A DNA stretch of 64,000 nt. It comes from Tyzzerella sp. (lineage in GTDB: Bacteria; Bacillota; Clostridia; Lachnospirales; Lachnospiraceae). The stretch covers positions 1-64,000 of the forward strand of contig JAFQDE010000011.1 of NCBI GenBank assembly GCA_017416155.1. Direction: 5' to 3'. The position numbers and the translations under genes are program-made. Shown in pieces: positions 52,952-61,216 of this stretch. The notes beneath the pieces are model-generated. The model worked only from the letters and a program-made list of their open reading frames with translations, had not been told where the DNA came from and searched no databases. Every line of letters starts with the position of its first letter. Positions within the stretch are counted from its first letter, which is position 1.

Positions 52952-52984
52952 GTCCTGATTTTGGGACAGTATATAAATTATAAT
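52952..52984 (+). promoter_or_regulatory. Promoter with an operator palindrome, copy 2
   Basis: GTCCTGATTTTGGGAC at 52952-52967 and TATAAT at 52979-52984, with the same 27-base offset as at 48642. TAAGAATCA follows the -10 box in both. The target is the small gene at 53060. Confidence 0.65.
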
Positions 52985-53059
52985 AAGAATCATGAGAGAG
53001 AAAAACTTTTCTGGTTCTTATTTTTTTAGAATGTCAGAAAAGGATGGGAGGAGAAAAAC

Positions 53060-53260
53060 ATGTTATTAGGATTATTGAGTGCAGCCTTTATTGGCGGAGG
53101 ATTAATTAAGGATCAAATTGAACAAAATCAAAAGTATTACGGAACATCACGAGACATGCATAGAAACAATACGAGTGAATTAGAACACAGAAAGGCCTGC
53201 GATGACATTATTGCAAAGCACAAAGCTGAGTATATCAAAAAACATGGGCATAGTTGGTAG
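53060..53260 (+). CDS. 66-residue hypothetical protein with a hydrophobic N-terminus
   Basis: A small protein that opens with LLGLLSAAFIGGGLIKDQI, a glycine-rich hydrophobic segment, followed by a hydrophilic part with many histidines and lysines (HRNNTSELEHRKACDDIIAK, HKAEYIKKHGHSW). It could be inserted in the membrane by its N-terminus. GGGAGGAG lies directly before the ATG. It is transcribed from the operator-promoter at 52952 and is followed by another very small gene. No family is recognised. Confidence 0.55.
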   Translation: MLLGLLSAAFIGGGLIKDQIEQNQKYYGTSRDMHRNNTSELEHRKACDDIIAKHKAEYIKKHGHSW

Positions 53261-53389
53261 GATGTATTGTAGCAGTGGATGATGAAAATTATATTACAAG
53301 TATAATTTACAAATACAAATAAACGTGATATATTGACGATGTAAAAAATCAAACATTAAGCGGATGACATATCCACAGAAAGGAAAATT

Positions 53390-53524
53390 ATGACAACAGT
53401 TAGATTTGCGGATTACCTGAATAGGGAACGTAAACACAAAGCACTCTTTGCATTAGAAAACAAAGAGTGGTCTAATTTCGTGCGCTCATATAAGGTAAAG
53501 CAAAGGCAAAAAATAACTGTATGA
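53390..53524 (+). CDS. 44-residue basic hypothetical protein
   Basis: A short frame from ATG 53390 to TGA 53522-53524, behind AGAAAGGA. Sequence features: TVRFADYLNRERKHKALFAL then ENKEWSNFVRSYKVKQRQKI; it is helical in look, basic and without hydrophobic stretch. The good ribosome binding site and the position between two real genes support it, but it is too short to prove. Confidence 0.4.
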   Translation: MTTVRFADYLNRERKHKALFALENKEWSNFVRSYKVKQRQKITV

Positions 53525-53554
53525 TGATAGAACTGTAGAAAACAGGAATACATG

Positions 53555-53597
53555 GATGAAGGACCGCTTATCTTTTATGAGGTGAGTGGTCTTTTTA
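53555..53597 (+). terminator. Terminator-like hairpin before rtcB
   Basis: AGGACCGCTTATC can pair with GGTGAGTGGTCT (several G-U pairs), followed by TTTTT. It separates the small genes from rtcB. Confidence 0.55.
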
Positions 53598-53642
53598 TAT
53601 GCAAATTAGTCCTCCAGAATAGGGAAAGAAAGGAGAAAGCAA

Positions 53643-54848
53643 ATGAACACATTAGAGATTAAAGGAAAAGTAAATACAGCCCTCTGTTATGCAAAAGTAG
53701 TAGAGGAAGACGCTATAGAGCAAATTCACAGAATGTGTGATTATGAGTTCACAGAAGGTTCCACAATCCGCATCATGCCGGACGTCCACGCCGGAAAAGG
53801 ATGTACTATCGGAACAACAATGACAATCAAGGATAAGGCAGTACCAAATATTGTCGGTGTCGATATCGGATGTGGAATGCTTACCATCAATATCGGAAAA
53901 GATGATATTGATTTCGAAAAGTTAGATGAGGCAGCACATTTTATCCCAAGTGGAATGAATGTATGGGAAGGACGAAGAGAACGTTTTGAGCTTCAAGAAC
54001 TGCGTTGTTACCGAGACCTGAAAAAGACAAAATGGTTAGAAAGAAGTCTTGGAACATTGGGTGGAGGAAACCATTTTATTGAGGTAGATGAGGCTACAGA
54101 TGGAACAAAATATTTGGTGATACATACGGGTAGCCGCAACCTCGGCAAACAGGTGGCAGAAATCTATCAGCAATTAGCGATTGACTTAAATAAGGGCAAA
54201 GAAACATATTTTATACAAAGAGAAGAAATTATCAGAACCTATAAAGAGCAAGGAAGAAGAAAAGAAATACAGGCAGCATTGAATGAGATTGCCTGGGTAA
54301 AAAGAGAAACAACAATTCCGGAGGACCTTTGCCACTTATATGGTAGCTTTTTTGAGGATTATCTTCATGACGTGGAAATTTGTCAAAGATTTGCCAAAAG
54401 AAATCGTGAGATGATTGTAGAAATCATCTTGGAAAGAACAGGTTTATCCGGCTCGGATGCTTTCCATACAATTCACAACTATATTGATACAGATGAAATG
54501 ATTTTGAGAAAGGGTGCTATCGCAGCGCACGAAGGTGAAAAAGTCTTGATTCCGATCAATATGAGAGACGGCAGTGTGCTAGCAATCGGAAAGGGCAATC
54601 CGGAGTGGAACTACTCAGCACCGCATGGCGCAGGACGAGTGATGTCGCGTACTCAGGCAAAGAGTTCGTTGAGCCTCGATGAATACAAAGAAACGATGTC
54701 AGGAATCTACACAACTTCAGTAAATGAAGAGACTCTCGACGAGGCACCAATGGCATACAAGCGACTGGAAGACATTATTGATGTCATCAAAGAAACTGTA
54801 GATGTGATTGATGTCATGAAACCAATTTATAATTTCAAGGCTTCTTAG
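53643..54848 (+). CDS. rtcB: RNA-splicing ligase RtcB
   Basis: A 401-residue RtcB that joins 2',3'-cyclic phosphate (or 3'-phosphate) and 5'-OH RNA ends with GTP and Mn2+. The conserved parts are present: NIVGVDIGCGMLTINIG with the metal cysteine, LGTLGGGNHFIEVD, VIHTGSRNLGKQV, a histidine in AIAAHEGEKVLIPINMRDG, and SAPHGAGRVMSRTQAK with the guanylylated histidine. It is followed by a small HTH gene and a tRNA-like element. AAAGGAG precedes the ATG. It is not with rtcA or an archease gene. Confidence 0.94.
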   Translation: MNTLEIKGKVNTALCYAKVVEEDAIEQIHRMCDYEFTEGSTIRIMPDVHAGKGCTIGTTMTIKDKAVPNIVGVDIGCGMLTINIGKDDIDFEKLDEAAHFIPSGMNVWEGRRERFELQELRCYRDLKKTKWLERSLGTLGGGNHFIEVDEATDGTKYLVIHTGSRNLGKQVAEIYQQLAIDLNKGKETYFIQREEIIRTYKEQGRRKEIQAALNEIAWVKRETTIPEDLCHLYGSFFEDYLHDVEICQRFAKRNREMIVEIILERTGLSGSDAFHTIHNYIDTDEMILRKGAIAAHEGEKVLIPINMRDGSVLAIGKGNPEWNYSAPHGAGRVMSRTQAKSSLSLDEYKETMSGIYTTSVNEETLDEAPMAYKRLEDIIDVIKETVDVIDVMKPIYNFKAS

Positions 54849-54895
54849 CGGGAACACTTCTGTTCCTGCTATAGCCGGAACAGGAGGAAAAAGAA

Positions 54896-55150
54896 ATGTT
54901 TACAATGCCAGCCATTAACATGGCTAAGACGGGACAAAATATCGTTACATTGCGTAAGAGAGCAGGATTGTCTGTAAAAGACTTGCAGGATGTGTTTGGC
55001 TTTGGTACGCCACAGGCTATATATAAGTGGCAGCAAGGCCTTGCATTACCAACCATCGACAACTTAGTTGTGTTGGCATCTTTGCTGGGCGTAAAGATTG
55101 ACGATATTATTGTGACCGATATGCAAAATCAAATACAAGCGAGTGCATGA
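54896..55150 (+). CDS. Small helix-turn-helix regulator, paralogue 3
   Basis: An 84-residue protein: KTGQNIVTLRKRAGLSVKDL, DVFGFGTPQAIYKWQQGLAL and PTIDNLVVLASLLGVKIDDI. It is the shortest of the three related HTH proteins in this window (43286, 51525). It follows rtcB by 47 bases with GGAGGAAAAAG before the ATG, and so is probably co-transcribed with it. It may control rtcB or the tRNA-like RNA just downstream. Confidence 0.8.
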   Translation: MFTMPAINMAKTGQNIVTLRKRAGLSVKDLQDVFGFGTPQAIYKWQQGLALPTIDNLVVLASLLGVKIDDIIVTDMQNQIQASA

Positions 55151-55163
55151 AAATAGTGTACTC

Positions 55164-55230
55164 GGTATACTCCATTAACTCAACGGTAGAGTAACCGGCT
55201 TTGGCGGAGTTCGTTGCGAAGGAGAATGAT
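55164..55230 (+). ncRNA. tRNA-like RNA element downstream of rtcB
   Basis: A 55-base core (55170-55224) has a tRNA-type D arm: CTC at 55179-55181 pairs with GAG at 55189-55191 around AACGGTA, as in real tRNAs. CCG/CGG (55195-55197 with 55205-55207) forms a short central hairpin with a 7-base GCTTTGG loop, TTCG/CGAA (55210-55213 with 55217-55220) a third, and CTCC/GGAG (55170-55173 with 55221-55224) can close it. It lacks the 7-bp acceptor stem, U33 and the TTC arm of a working tRNA, so it is a degenerate or special tRNA-like RNA. tRNA-like RNAs are known with RNA repair operons that include rtcB. Confidence 0.45.
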
Positions 55231-55268
55231 TAGAATATTAGTGAATAGAAGTGTTCTGTAATATAAAA

Positions 55269-55307
55269 AGCATTTCGGCAATAAAATAAAAATATTGCCG
55301 AAATGCT
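55269..55307 (+). promoter_or_regulatory. Inverted repeat 1 upstream of the AbiEi-type gene
   Basis: AGCATTTCGGCAATA (55269-55283) and its perfect complement TATTGCCGAAATGCT (55293-55307). It stands just upstream of a promoter (TTGAAT 55309-55314, TAATAT 55332-55337). Confidence 0.8.
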
Positions 55308-55346
55308 ATTGAATTTTATAAGGACATGGTTTAATATTGAAATAGC

Positions 55347-55380
55347 AAAACGGCAATAATAATAAAATTTTGCCGAAATG
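55347..55380 (+). promoter_or_regulatory. Inverted repeat 2 downstream of the promoter
   Basis: CGGCAA at 55351-55356 and TTGCCGAAATG at 55370-55380 repeat the half-site of inverted repeat 1. AbiEi proteins are known to bind two inverted repeats and repress their own promoter; here the promoter stands between the two repeats. Confidence 0.75.
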
Positions 55381-55398
55381 ATATAAGAGGAGATAAAC

Positions 55399-56145
55399 AT
55401 GTTCAAAGATAGAATGATGGCATACTATTTGAAATTTCTAGAAAATGAAAAAACTTTTTCACGAACAGAATTAATGGATATCTTGCGAATGAATGGAGAA
55501 GAAATAGGTGAAGCTTCATTCAAAGCAGCATTACAGAAACTATTAAAAGAAGGTGTAATAGTTCGAGTTGGCAGAAATGCATATTGTGTAGCGAATAACG
55601 GAATTAGGGTATACGACTATGCATATTCAGAAGAGGCAACACAAGTGGCAGAGTGTTTGAATGAGAAATTTCCACATCTTGAATTTACAATTATGGATTT
55701 TGTTCAATTGAATGAATTTGTCAATCACCAATTGTCACATAATGTGATGTTCGTTTCTGTAGAGGGAGATTTGGGAGAATTTGTATTCGACACATTGAGA
55801 GAATTATATCCGGGGAAAGTTCTTATTAATCCTTCCGTAGAGGTTTATCATCAATATTGGTATGATGGAATGATTGTAATCGGGAAATTGGTATCAGAGG
55901 CGCCGATGGGACAAAAAGAAAAATGGCATACGAGAATAGAGAAACTTCTTGTAGATTTATTTACAAATTCAATTTTGCACAGTAGTATCAGTGAGTCGGA
56001 GCTGCCTAAGATTTATGAAGAGGCTTTTGCAAAGTATGCAGTTGATGAGAGCTGTCTATTCAGATATGCGAAACGGAGAGGTGCAGAAAAGAAGATACGA
56101 GAATTTATTGCCCAAAAGACCAATGTACAATTAAGAGTGGGGTAA
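55399..56145 (+). CDS. AbiEi-type antitoxin (DUF6577-like)
   Basis: A 248-residue protein with an N-terminal winged HTH (KTFSRTELMDILRMNGEEIG, EASFKAALQKLLKEGVIVRV) and a C-terminal domain of the AbiEi/DUF6577 type (YAYSEEATQVAECLNEKFPH, VEVYHQYWYDGMIVIGKLVS). AbiEi proteins bind DNA and repress the abiE operon, and counter the nucleotidyltransferase toxin AbiEii. Two inverted repeats upstream fit this. The expected toxin gene follows but is cut short. AGAGGAG precedes the ATG. Confidence 0.8.
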   Translation: MFKDRMMAYYLKFLENEKTFSRTELMDILRMNGEEIGEASFKAALQKLLKEGVIVRVGRNAYCVANNGIRVYDYAYSEEATQVAECLNEKFPHLEFTIMDFVQLNEFVNHQLSHNVMFVSVEGDLGEFVFDTLRELYPGKVLINPSVEVYHQYWYDGMIVIGKLVSEAPMGQKEKWHTRIEKLLVDLFTNSILHSSISESELPKIYEEAFAKYAVDESCLFRYAKRRGAEKKIREFIAQKTNVQLRVG

Positions 56146-56147
56146 AT

Positions 56148-56330
56148 ATGCTTACGAGAGATAATTTTACCGAAGAATGTATTAGAGAATTGCAAAACAA
56201 TAGCAAAAGAGATCCGGCACTTATAGAAAGAGCAATATATGCGTAAAAGAGAGTTTTGTAAGTATGGCTTGGTTTTCGTGGAAAGAAGTTTTTGAAACTT
56301 CAAAAATTTGTAGAGAAATTAGAACAAGTG
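56148..56330 (+). pseudogene. Truncated AbiEii-type nucleotidyltransferase toxin gene
   Basis: The ATG at 56148, behind GGGG at the end of the antitoxin gene, starts MLTRDNFTEECIRELQ and RDPALIERAIYA and then stops at 56244-56246. This is how AbiEii/DUF1814-type nucleotidyltransferases of this group begin; they continue with FGLLEA and a GG-T/S motif for another 250 residues. None of it is found, though a frame reading KKFLKLQKFVEKLEQV before 56326 could be the last codons of the gene. The loss fits an internal deletion and leaves an orphan antitoxin. Confidence 0.6.
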
Positions 56331-56415
56331 TGATAAGATTATTTTGAGTTTTTATAAGTATTTGACAGTTCTTTAATGATGGACAAAGAATACAAAAGAA
56401 ATGTAGAGGTAATGT

Positions 56416-57831
56416 ATGAACACGAAATGCCAAGTATTTACGCCGGAAGATTATGTAAGAGAACTTCTAGATAGTGTGGAATATACACAACAGTTATATG
56501 GAAAAAGAATATTGGAAAACTCTTGTGGCGATGGCAATATCTTGGTTGCGATTGTTCAAAGGTATATAGATGATTGTCAAGCACATGGATTATCACCAAC
56601 GAAAATAAAAAATGGATTAGGTAGAGATATATGGGGAGCGGAAATTGACCCTATTCAATATGAGAAATGTATAGAAAATCTAAATACAGTACTTCAGCAA
56701 AACAATATAAATGCGGTGAAGTGGAAAGTATTCAATGTTGATTATTTGCGTTGGAATGAAAAAACACAGTTCCATTATATTGTGGGAAATCCACCGTATA
56801 TCACCTATAGTGAATTGAAAGAAAAAGAGCAGGAATATGTAAAAGATAAATTTACAACCTGTATCAAAGGAAAGTTTGATTATTGCTATGCTTTTATTGA
56901 GAAAAGTATTCGTTCATTAACACCAGATGGGAAAATGTCATATTTAATTCCAAGTAGTATATTTAAAACAGTGTTTGGATTAAATTTGAGAAATTTTATG
57001 AGACCATATATTGTTGAAATTAAGGATTATACACAAAAAAAGATTTTTGATGATGCGTTAGTTAAATCGGCAATTATGGTGCTGGATAAGCAGAGACAAC
57101 AGGATGTGTTGAGATATACAGATATGACATTAGGTGAGAGTAGCGATATTCAAATTACTGACTTGAGCGAAAAGTGGTTTTTTACAAATGAGTTACCGGG
57201 TGGTTTGCAACGTTTCGGCGATTGTTTTAAAGTGTCACATGTTGTTGCAACATTGTTAAACGAGGCATATGTGCTTGATGAAGATGAATGCGTGGAAGTT
57301 GAACAAGGTTATCTGTATAATGGTCATTTTATCGAAGGAGACGTTGTAAGGGAAACAGCAACTCCTAGAACTTTAAGATATAATAAACGAGAAAAAATAA
57401 TCTTTCCGTATCGTTATGATAACGGAAGGTTACAAAAGTTTGCAGAAGGAGAGTTTGAAAGACTTTATCCGGGCGCAACCGCATATTTGAATCAATTCCG
57501 AGAAAAACTTGATAAGAGAAAAAGTGATAAGAACTCAAAGTGGTACGAATATGGACGCTCTCAAGCATTAACAGGTTTGGATAGCGAAAAATTACTTATA
57601 TCAACTATAATAACAGAGGAAGTTTCGGTTAATACGCTCACAAGAGAATGCATTCCGTATGCGGGAATGTATATTGTTCCAAGAGAAAATAATGAGAGAT
57701 ATACATTTGAAGATGCAATACGTATTTTGAGAAGCGAAGAGTTCAAACAATATGTGGAGGATGTAGGTATACATATTAGTGGAAGTTCCGTACGAATAAC
57801 ATCAAAAGATGTTGAGGACTATAGATTCTAG
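56416..57831 (+). CDS. Adenine-specific DNA methyltransferase, Eco57I-like
   Basis: A 471-residue class I N6-adenine methyltransferase. SAM-binding motif I is LENSCGDGNILV (C37 to G40), an FxP-like QVFTPEDYV opens the protein, the catalytic motif is GNPPYITY (N125 to Y128), and the C-terminal half (residues 250-471) is probably the target recognition part. No nuclease motif is visible in the protein. GTAGAGG stands before the ATG. It is the first of six genes in one direction with 0-15 base gaps, so it likely protects host DNA from the cluster's nuclease. Confidence 0.85.
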   Translation: MNTKCQVFTPEDYVRELLDSVEYTQQLYGKRILENSCGDGNILVAIVQRYIDDCQAHGLSPTKIKNGLGRDIWGAEIDPIQYEKCIENLNTVLQQNNINAVKWKVFNVDYLRWNEKTQFHYIVGNPPYITYSELKEKEQEYVKDKFTTCIKGKFDYCYAFIEKSIRSLTPDGKMSYLIPSSIFKTVFGLNLRNFMRPYIVEIKDYTQKKIFDDALVKSAIMVLDKQRQQDVLRYTDMTLGESSDIQITDLSEKWFFTNELPGGLQRFGDCFKVSHVVATLLNEAYVLDEDECVEVEQGYLYNGHFIEGDVVRETATPRTLRYNKREKIIFPYRYDNGRLQKFAEGEFERLYPGATAYLNQFREKLDKRKSDKNSKWYEYGRSQALTGLDSEKLLISTIITEEVSVNTLTRECIPYAGMYIVPRENNERYTFEDAIRILRSEEFKQYVEDVGIHISGSSVRITSKDVEDYRF

Positions 57832-57842
57832 GAGGCAAATAA

Positions 57843-59984
57843 ATGGAAGAGTTGAAATATATTGTTGAAGATAGCATATTAGCTGAACTGTTGGGAGTTC
57901 AAAACTTTTCTAATAAAGAATCAGCAATTTTAGAATTAGTCAAAAATGCATTTGATGCGAATGCTTTAAATGTAAAAATTAAGATTAGTAAAGAATGCAT
58001 TGAGATTATAGACGATGGATGCGGAATGAGTCGCGAAGATATTGCGAAGAATTGGATGCATATTGGTAAAAGTGACAAGGGATACGAGATTAAGGATGAA
58101 AATGGAAGAAAGAGAGTTCAAGCAGGGTCTAAAGGTGTTGGGAGATTTGCGCTAGCCAGATTAGGTGCTTCCGCTGTTGTTAAATCATACAAAAAGAATT
58201 TTGATGCTATTAAATGGATAACAAACTGGGATTCGAATGATTTGCAGAATTGCGATGAGATGCAAAGTTTCGGAACGAGCATGGAAATTAGGCAATTGAG
58301 AGATAAATGGACTGAAAAGGCTGCAATTGTTTTATCAGATTATTTAGGCAGAACATATTGCGACGATGCAATGAAAATAGACCTATTTTATGAGGATAAG
58401 TCGATTCCTGTCGTTAGGGTATTTGCAAAACCTAAAAAAGGAGTTAATTATGCCACGAAGATATCTTTGAGTTTTGATGCAAAGAAAAGGAGTTTGCTAT
58501 GTGAAATAGAATCAGATGAATTTCTAGATGAAGCTCAGAAGTATTGTAAAAACAATATCTATTCTTATTCCAATTTGATTAAATTAAAAGAAGAGTTTGA
58601 AAACAAATCTTTCGAAGAAGAAATTAGTAATATCGAAGAAATTTTAGATGATTTGGGAGATTTTTCAGCAGAGTTATATTTTGGAATAGATAGGGCTCTT
58701 GCAGGAGATGAAGAGAAATTTTTATATAAGAGGCGTGTGCTAGATGATAGGTATAATGTAGGTATCATTTTGTACAGAAACTCGTTTAGCATATCTTCTT
58801 ATGAAGGAAAAAAAGATTGGTTAGGTTTAGGTAAACGTTCTAGAAAGTCACCTGCTGCCGCAACTCATCCTACGGGTTCATGGAGAGTGAGAGAAAATCA
58901 AATATCAGGCTTTGTTAATATTGATAAAAAACGCAATTCGAATCTACAGGATTTAGCAAATAGACAAGGGTTAGATGAAAACACTCATTATAAGGTTTTT
59001 GTCGAAATCTTGCATACAGGAATAAGTGAGTTTGAACGATATAGACAATCTATAATTAGAGATGTAAATAAAAAAAATCAAGAAGAAAAAACGAAAGACA
59101 TACCGCTTATTGATAGAATTATACAAAATCCTCAATCAATGAAGAAGCTGACAAAAGATGAGGAAACAAAGTTAGTTGACGAATTGGCTAATTTCCAGAA
59201 AGAAAAGCGTGAGTATAAGAAAAATTTTGAGACTACAGAGAAACGATATAAATACGATGTTCGAATTTTGAATGTTCTTGCGACTTCAGGGTTGAAAGCA
59301 ACATCCATTGCACATGAGATGAGAAATGCCAGAAATAAAATTGATGGAAACTATGAGTTTATTGTAAAAGCTCTTCAGAAATATGATTTATGGGATTTCT
59401 TGAATGATGATGAGAATACAAAAGCATCCCACTTAAACGTTCCTGAATTGTTGCGAAAAAATAAGGACGCAGGAATTAAATTGTTGCAGTTTATGGATGT
59501 TATGCTGGAGGATGTAGAAAAAGGACAATTCATGCCGGAAGAGCATAATATAAAAGAATTATTGTATAAAGTTAAGGACAATTGGGAAACTGATTATGCG
59601 TGGATTCATCTTGATATAAAGGTTGACGAACAGGCATGCTTTACACTACCGGAAGATGTTATAACAGTTATATTTGATAACTTAATTTTAAACAGTGTAC
59701 AACAGAATGAAAAGAAGAGAAATAGATTAAATATGTGTATTGAAATCAGTGTGACAACGGATTTGCTTTATGTCTCGTATAAAGATGATGGGATTGGTTT
59801 GTCTGATAAATTTAAAGGTAATCCAATGAAGATTCTGGAACCACACGAAACATCCAGAAAGAATGGTCATGGTTTGGGCATGTGGATTGTAAATAATACT
59901 TTGAATATGTCGGGAGGTGAAGTGACAAGCATTGAAGGTAATGATGGCTTTAGAATTGAATTTACGATAGGAGGAAAGTTATAA
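57843..59984 (+). CDS. Double GHKL ATPase / histidine-kinase-like protein
   Basis: A 713-residue cytosolic protein with two ATP-binding folds. The N-terminal one is MORC/HSP90-like: ELVKNAFDANA (N35), IIDDGCGMS (D57, G59) and GSKGVGRFALAR. After a middle part with helical linkers, a DHp-like helix carries SIAHEMRNARNK with H491 at the place of a phospho-accepting histidine. The C-terminal part is a histidine-kinase catalytic domain: N-box IFDNLILNSVQQNE, G1 DDGIGL, G2 GHGLGMWIVNN. No membrane or sensor domain is present. The next gene encodes a receiver-like protein and starts right after this stop, which suggests a phosphotransfer pair. Confidence 0.8.
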   Translation: MEELKYIVEDSILAELLGVQNFSNKESAILELVKNAFDANALNVKIKISKECIEIIDDGCGMSREDIAKNWMHIGKSDKGYEIKDENGRKRVQAGSKGVGRFALARLGASAVVKSYKKNFDAIKWITNWDSNDLQNCDEMQSFGTSMEIRQLRDKWTEKAAIVLSDYLGRTYCDDAMKIDLFYEDKSIPVVRVFAKPKKGVNYATKISLSFDAKKRSLLCEIESDEFLDEAQKYCKNNIYSYSNLIKLKEEFENKSFEEEISNIEEILDDLGDFSAELYFGIDRALAGDEEKFLYKRRVLDDRYNVGIILYRNSFSISSYEGKKDWLGLGKRSRKSPAAATHPTGSWRVRENQISGFVNIDKKRNSNLQDLANRQGLDENTHYKVFVEILHTGISEFERYRQSIIRDVNKKNQEEKTKDIPLIDRIIQNPQSMKKLTKDEETKLVDELANFQKEKREYKKNFETTEKRYKYDVRILNVLATSGLKATSIAHEMRNARNKIDGNYEFIVKALQKYDLWDFLNDDENTKASHLNVPELLRKNKDAGIKLLQFMDVMLEDVEKGQFMPEEHNIKELLYKVKDNWETDYAWIHLDIKVDEQACFTLPEDVITVIFDNLILNSVQQNEKKRNRLNMCIEISVTTDLLYVSYKDDGIGLSDKFKGNPMKILEPHETSRKNGHGLGMWIVNNTLNMSGGEVTSIEGNDGFRIEFTIGGKL

Positions 59985-60581
59985 ATGGAAAATATTAATA
60001 TACTATATATTGACGATAATGCAGATCCATATATCAGTCAATATTTGTGCGATGAATATAAATATGAAAATATAATAATTAATTACGAAGAACATACTTT
60101 TGGAACCGATGAGTCATATGATACATTGCTGGCAGAACGTAGTTTGCATATGGCAGATGTAATTATCATTGATTCTGTACTTTTTGAACATGCAAACATG
60201 TCGAGCAACAAACTTACGGGGGAAGAATTTGAAGTGATTCTGAAGAAAGTATTTCCGTTTAAAGAGGTTATTGTTGTGACGCAAAATGATGTAGATGATG
60301 ATATTATGATTATAAAGAAATATAATACATCCTCAAAAGAATCCGCAACATGTTTTTTTGAACAGAACTGGAAACCTGTTCTCGACAAGGCAATTGATAA
60401 GATTATATTGTATCGAAAGATTTTGAGACGCATTGAAGAAAAGGATTATGTTGAACAATATTTCTTGGAAGGAATTCAACAGTCTTTGAAAGGCGAAAGT
60501 GGATATGATAGCTTAACGGTTGCTGACATTGACAGACTTATTAGTATGTTTGAAAGTGTGAAAAAAGAATATGATGACTAA
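59985..60581 (+). CDS. Receiver-like protein, partner of the GHKL protein
   Basis: A 198-residue protein with a divergent response-regulator receiver domain: the acidic pair D10-D11 in ILYIDDNADP, the likely phospho-acceptor D63 in VIIIDSVLF, and T99 in VIVVTQND. The C-terminal helical part (residues 125-198, IILYRKILRRIEEKDYVEQY) is not a known DNA-binding domain, so it probably acts by protein contact. The lysine of canonical receivers is not clear. It starts one base after the GHKL stop and overlaps the HNH gene by 11 bases. Confidence 0.7.
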   Translation: MENINILYIDDNADPYISQYLCDEYKYENIIINYEEHTFGTDESYDTLLAERSLHMADVIIIDSVLFEHANMSSNKLTGEEFEVILKKVFPFKEVIVVTQNDVDDDIMIIKKYNTSSKESATCFFEQNWKPVLDKAIDKIILYRKILRRIEEKDYVEQYFLEGIQQSLKGESGYDSLTVADIDRLISMFESVKKEYDD

Positions 60582-61203
60582 AGATTATAGAAATACACAA
60601 TATTGTCCGAGTTTGGAGAATATAGCAGATAAAAAGAAAAAACTACAGAATGATATCATTGAAAAGCACCCTAGACAGAGAAATATTTATAATAAAGTAC
60701 GTGATAAAAAGAGTTCTTATAACGAGCAATTTGTTCAAATATATAATTATAAGTGTGCATATTGCGGAGTTTCTATGGATGTACTTCCTGCTCAGTTGTT
60801 TGAAGTGGATCATTTTATAGCGGAATCATTGTTTGATAATAAAAATGAGGCCGGAAAGTTAGAAAATCTTGCTTTGTCTTGCTATCAATGTAACAGAAAC
60901 AAAAGCAATTTTGCTCTAGTGGGTGAATATACGAAAAAATTATGCACTGATGACGGTAAAATAGCCGATGTTTTCTGTAGAGATGAGGATTATTACATAC
61001 GCATAAAAGATGAATACAAAGAAGATGAAACAATTAAGAAATTTTATGACAAACTGCAGTTAGTTCATCAAACTAGAAGACTAGATTATCTGTTGATGAA
61101 TATGAAAGGATTGTATAAAAAGTTAGAGGGAACAACAGAAGGTGGAAGACTAGCACAAGCGATACTAATTATGCAGGAGAAACGTAACAAATTTATTGCC
61201 TGA
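60571..61203 (+). CDS. HNH endonuclease
   Basis: A 210-residue HNH nuclease. Zinc ligands are C62-x-x-C65 (KCAYCG) and C104-x-x-C107 ([12 protein letters not shown]); the catalytic part is EVDHFI with D80 and H81, followed by LENLALSC. Such proteins cut DNA, often as the effector of a defence system. Two ATGs (60571, 60574) are possible. It overlaps the receiver gene and is followed by hsdM after 13 bases, so its activity is probably tied to the methylases or the kinase-receiver pair. Confidence 0.85.
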   Translation: MMTKDYRNTQYCPSLENIADKKKKLQNDIIEKHPRQRNIYNKVRDKKSSYNEQFVQIYNYKCAYCGVSMDVLPAQLFEVDHFIAESLFDNKNEAGKLENLALSCYQCNRNKSNFALVGEYTKKLCTDDGKIADVFCRDEDYYIRIKDEYKEDETIKKFYDKLQLVHQTRRLDYLLMNMKGLYKKLEGTTEGGRLAQAILIMQEKRNKFIA

Positions 61204-61216
61204 GAAGGAGTATATA

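Noticed and set aside
55164..55230. A normal tRNA gene
   Set aside because: The D arm is convincing, but the anticodon stem has 3 pairs, position 33 is not U, the T arm lacks TTC-x-A and the acceptor stem is only 4 pairs. It is reported as a tRNA-like element instead.
55269..55380. A short CRISPR-like array
   Set aside because: The four TTGCCGAAATG half-sites are arranged as two inverted pairs around a promoter, not as direct repeats with regular spacers. They fit AbiEi operators.
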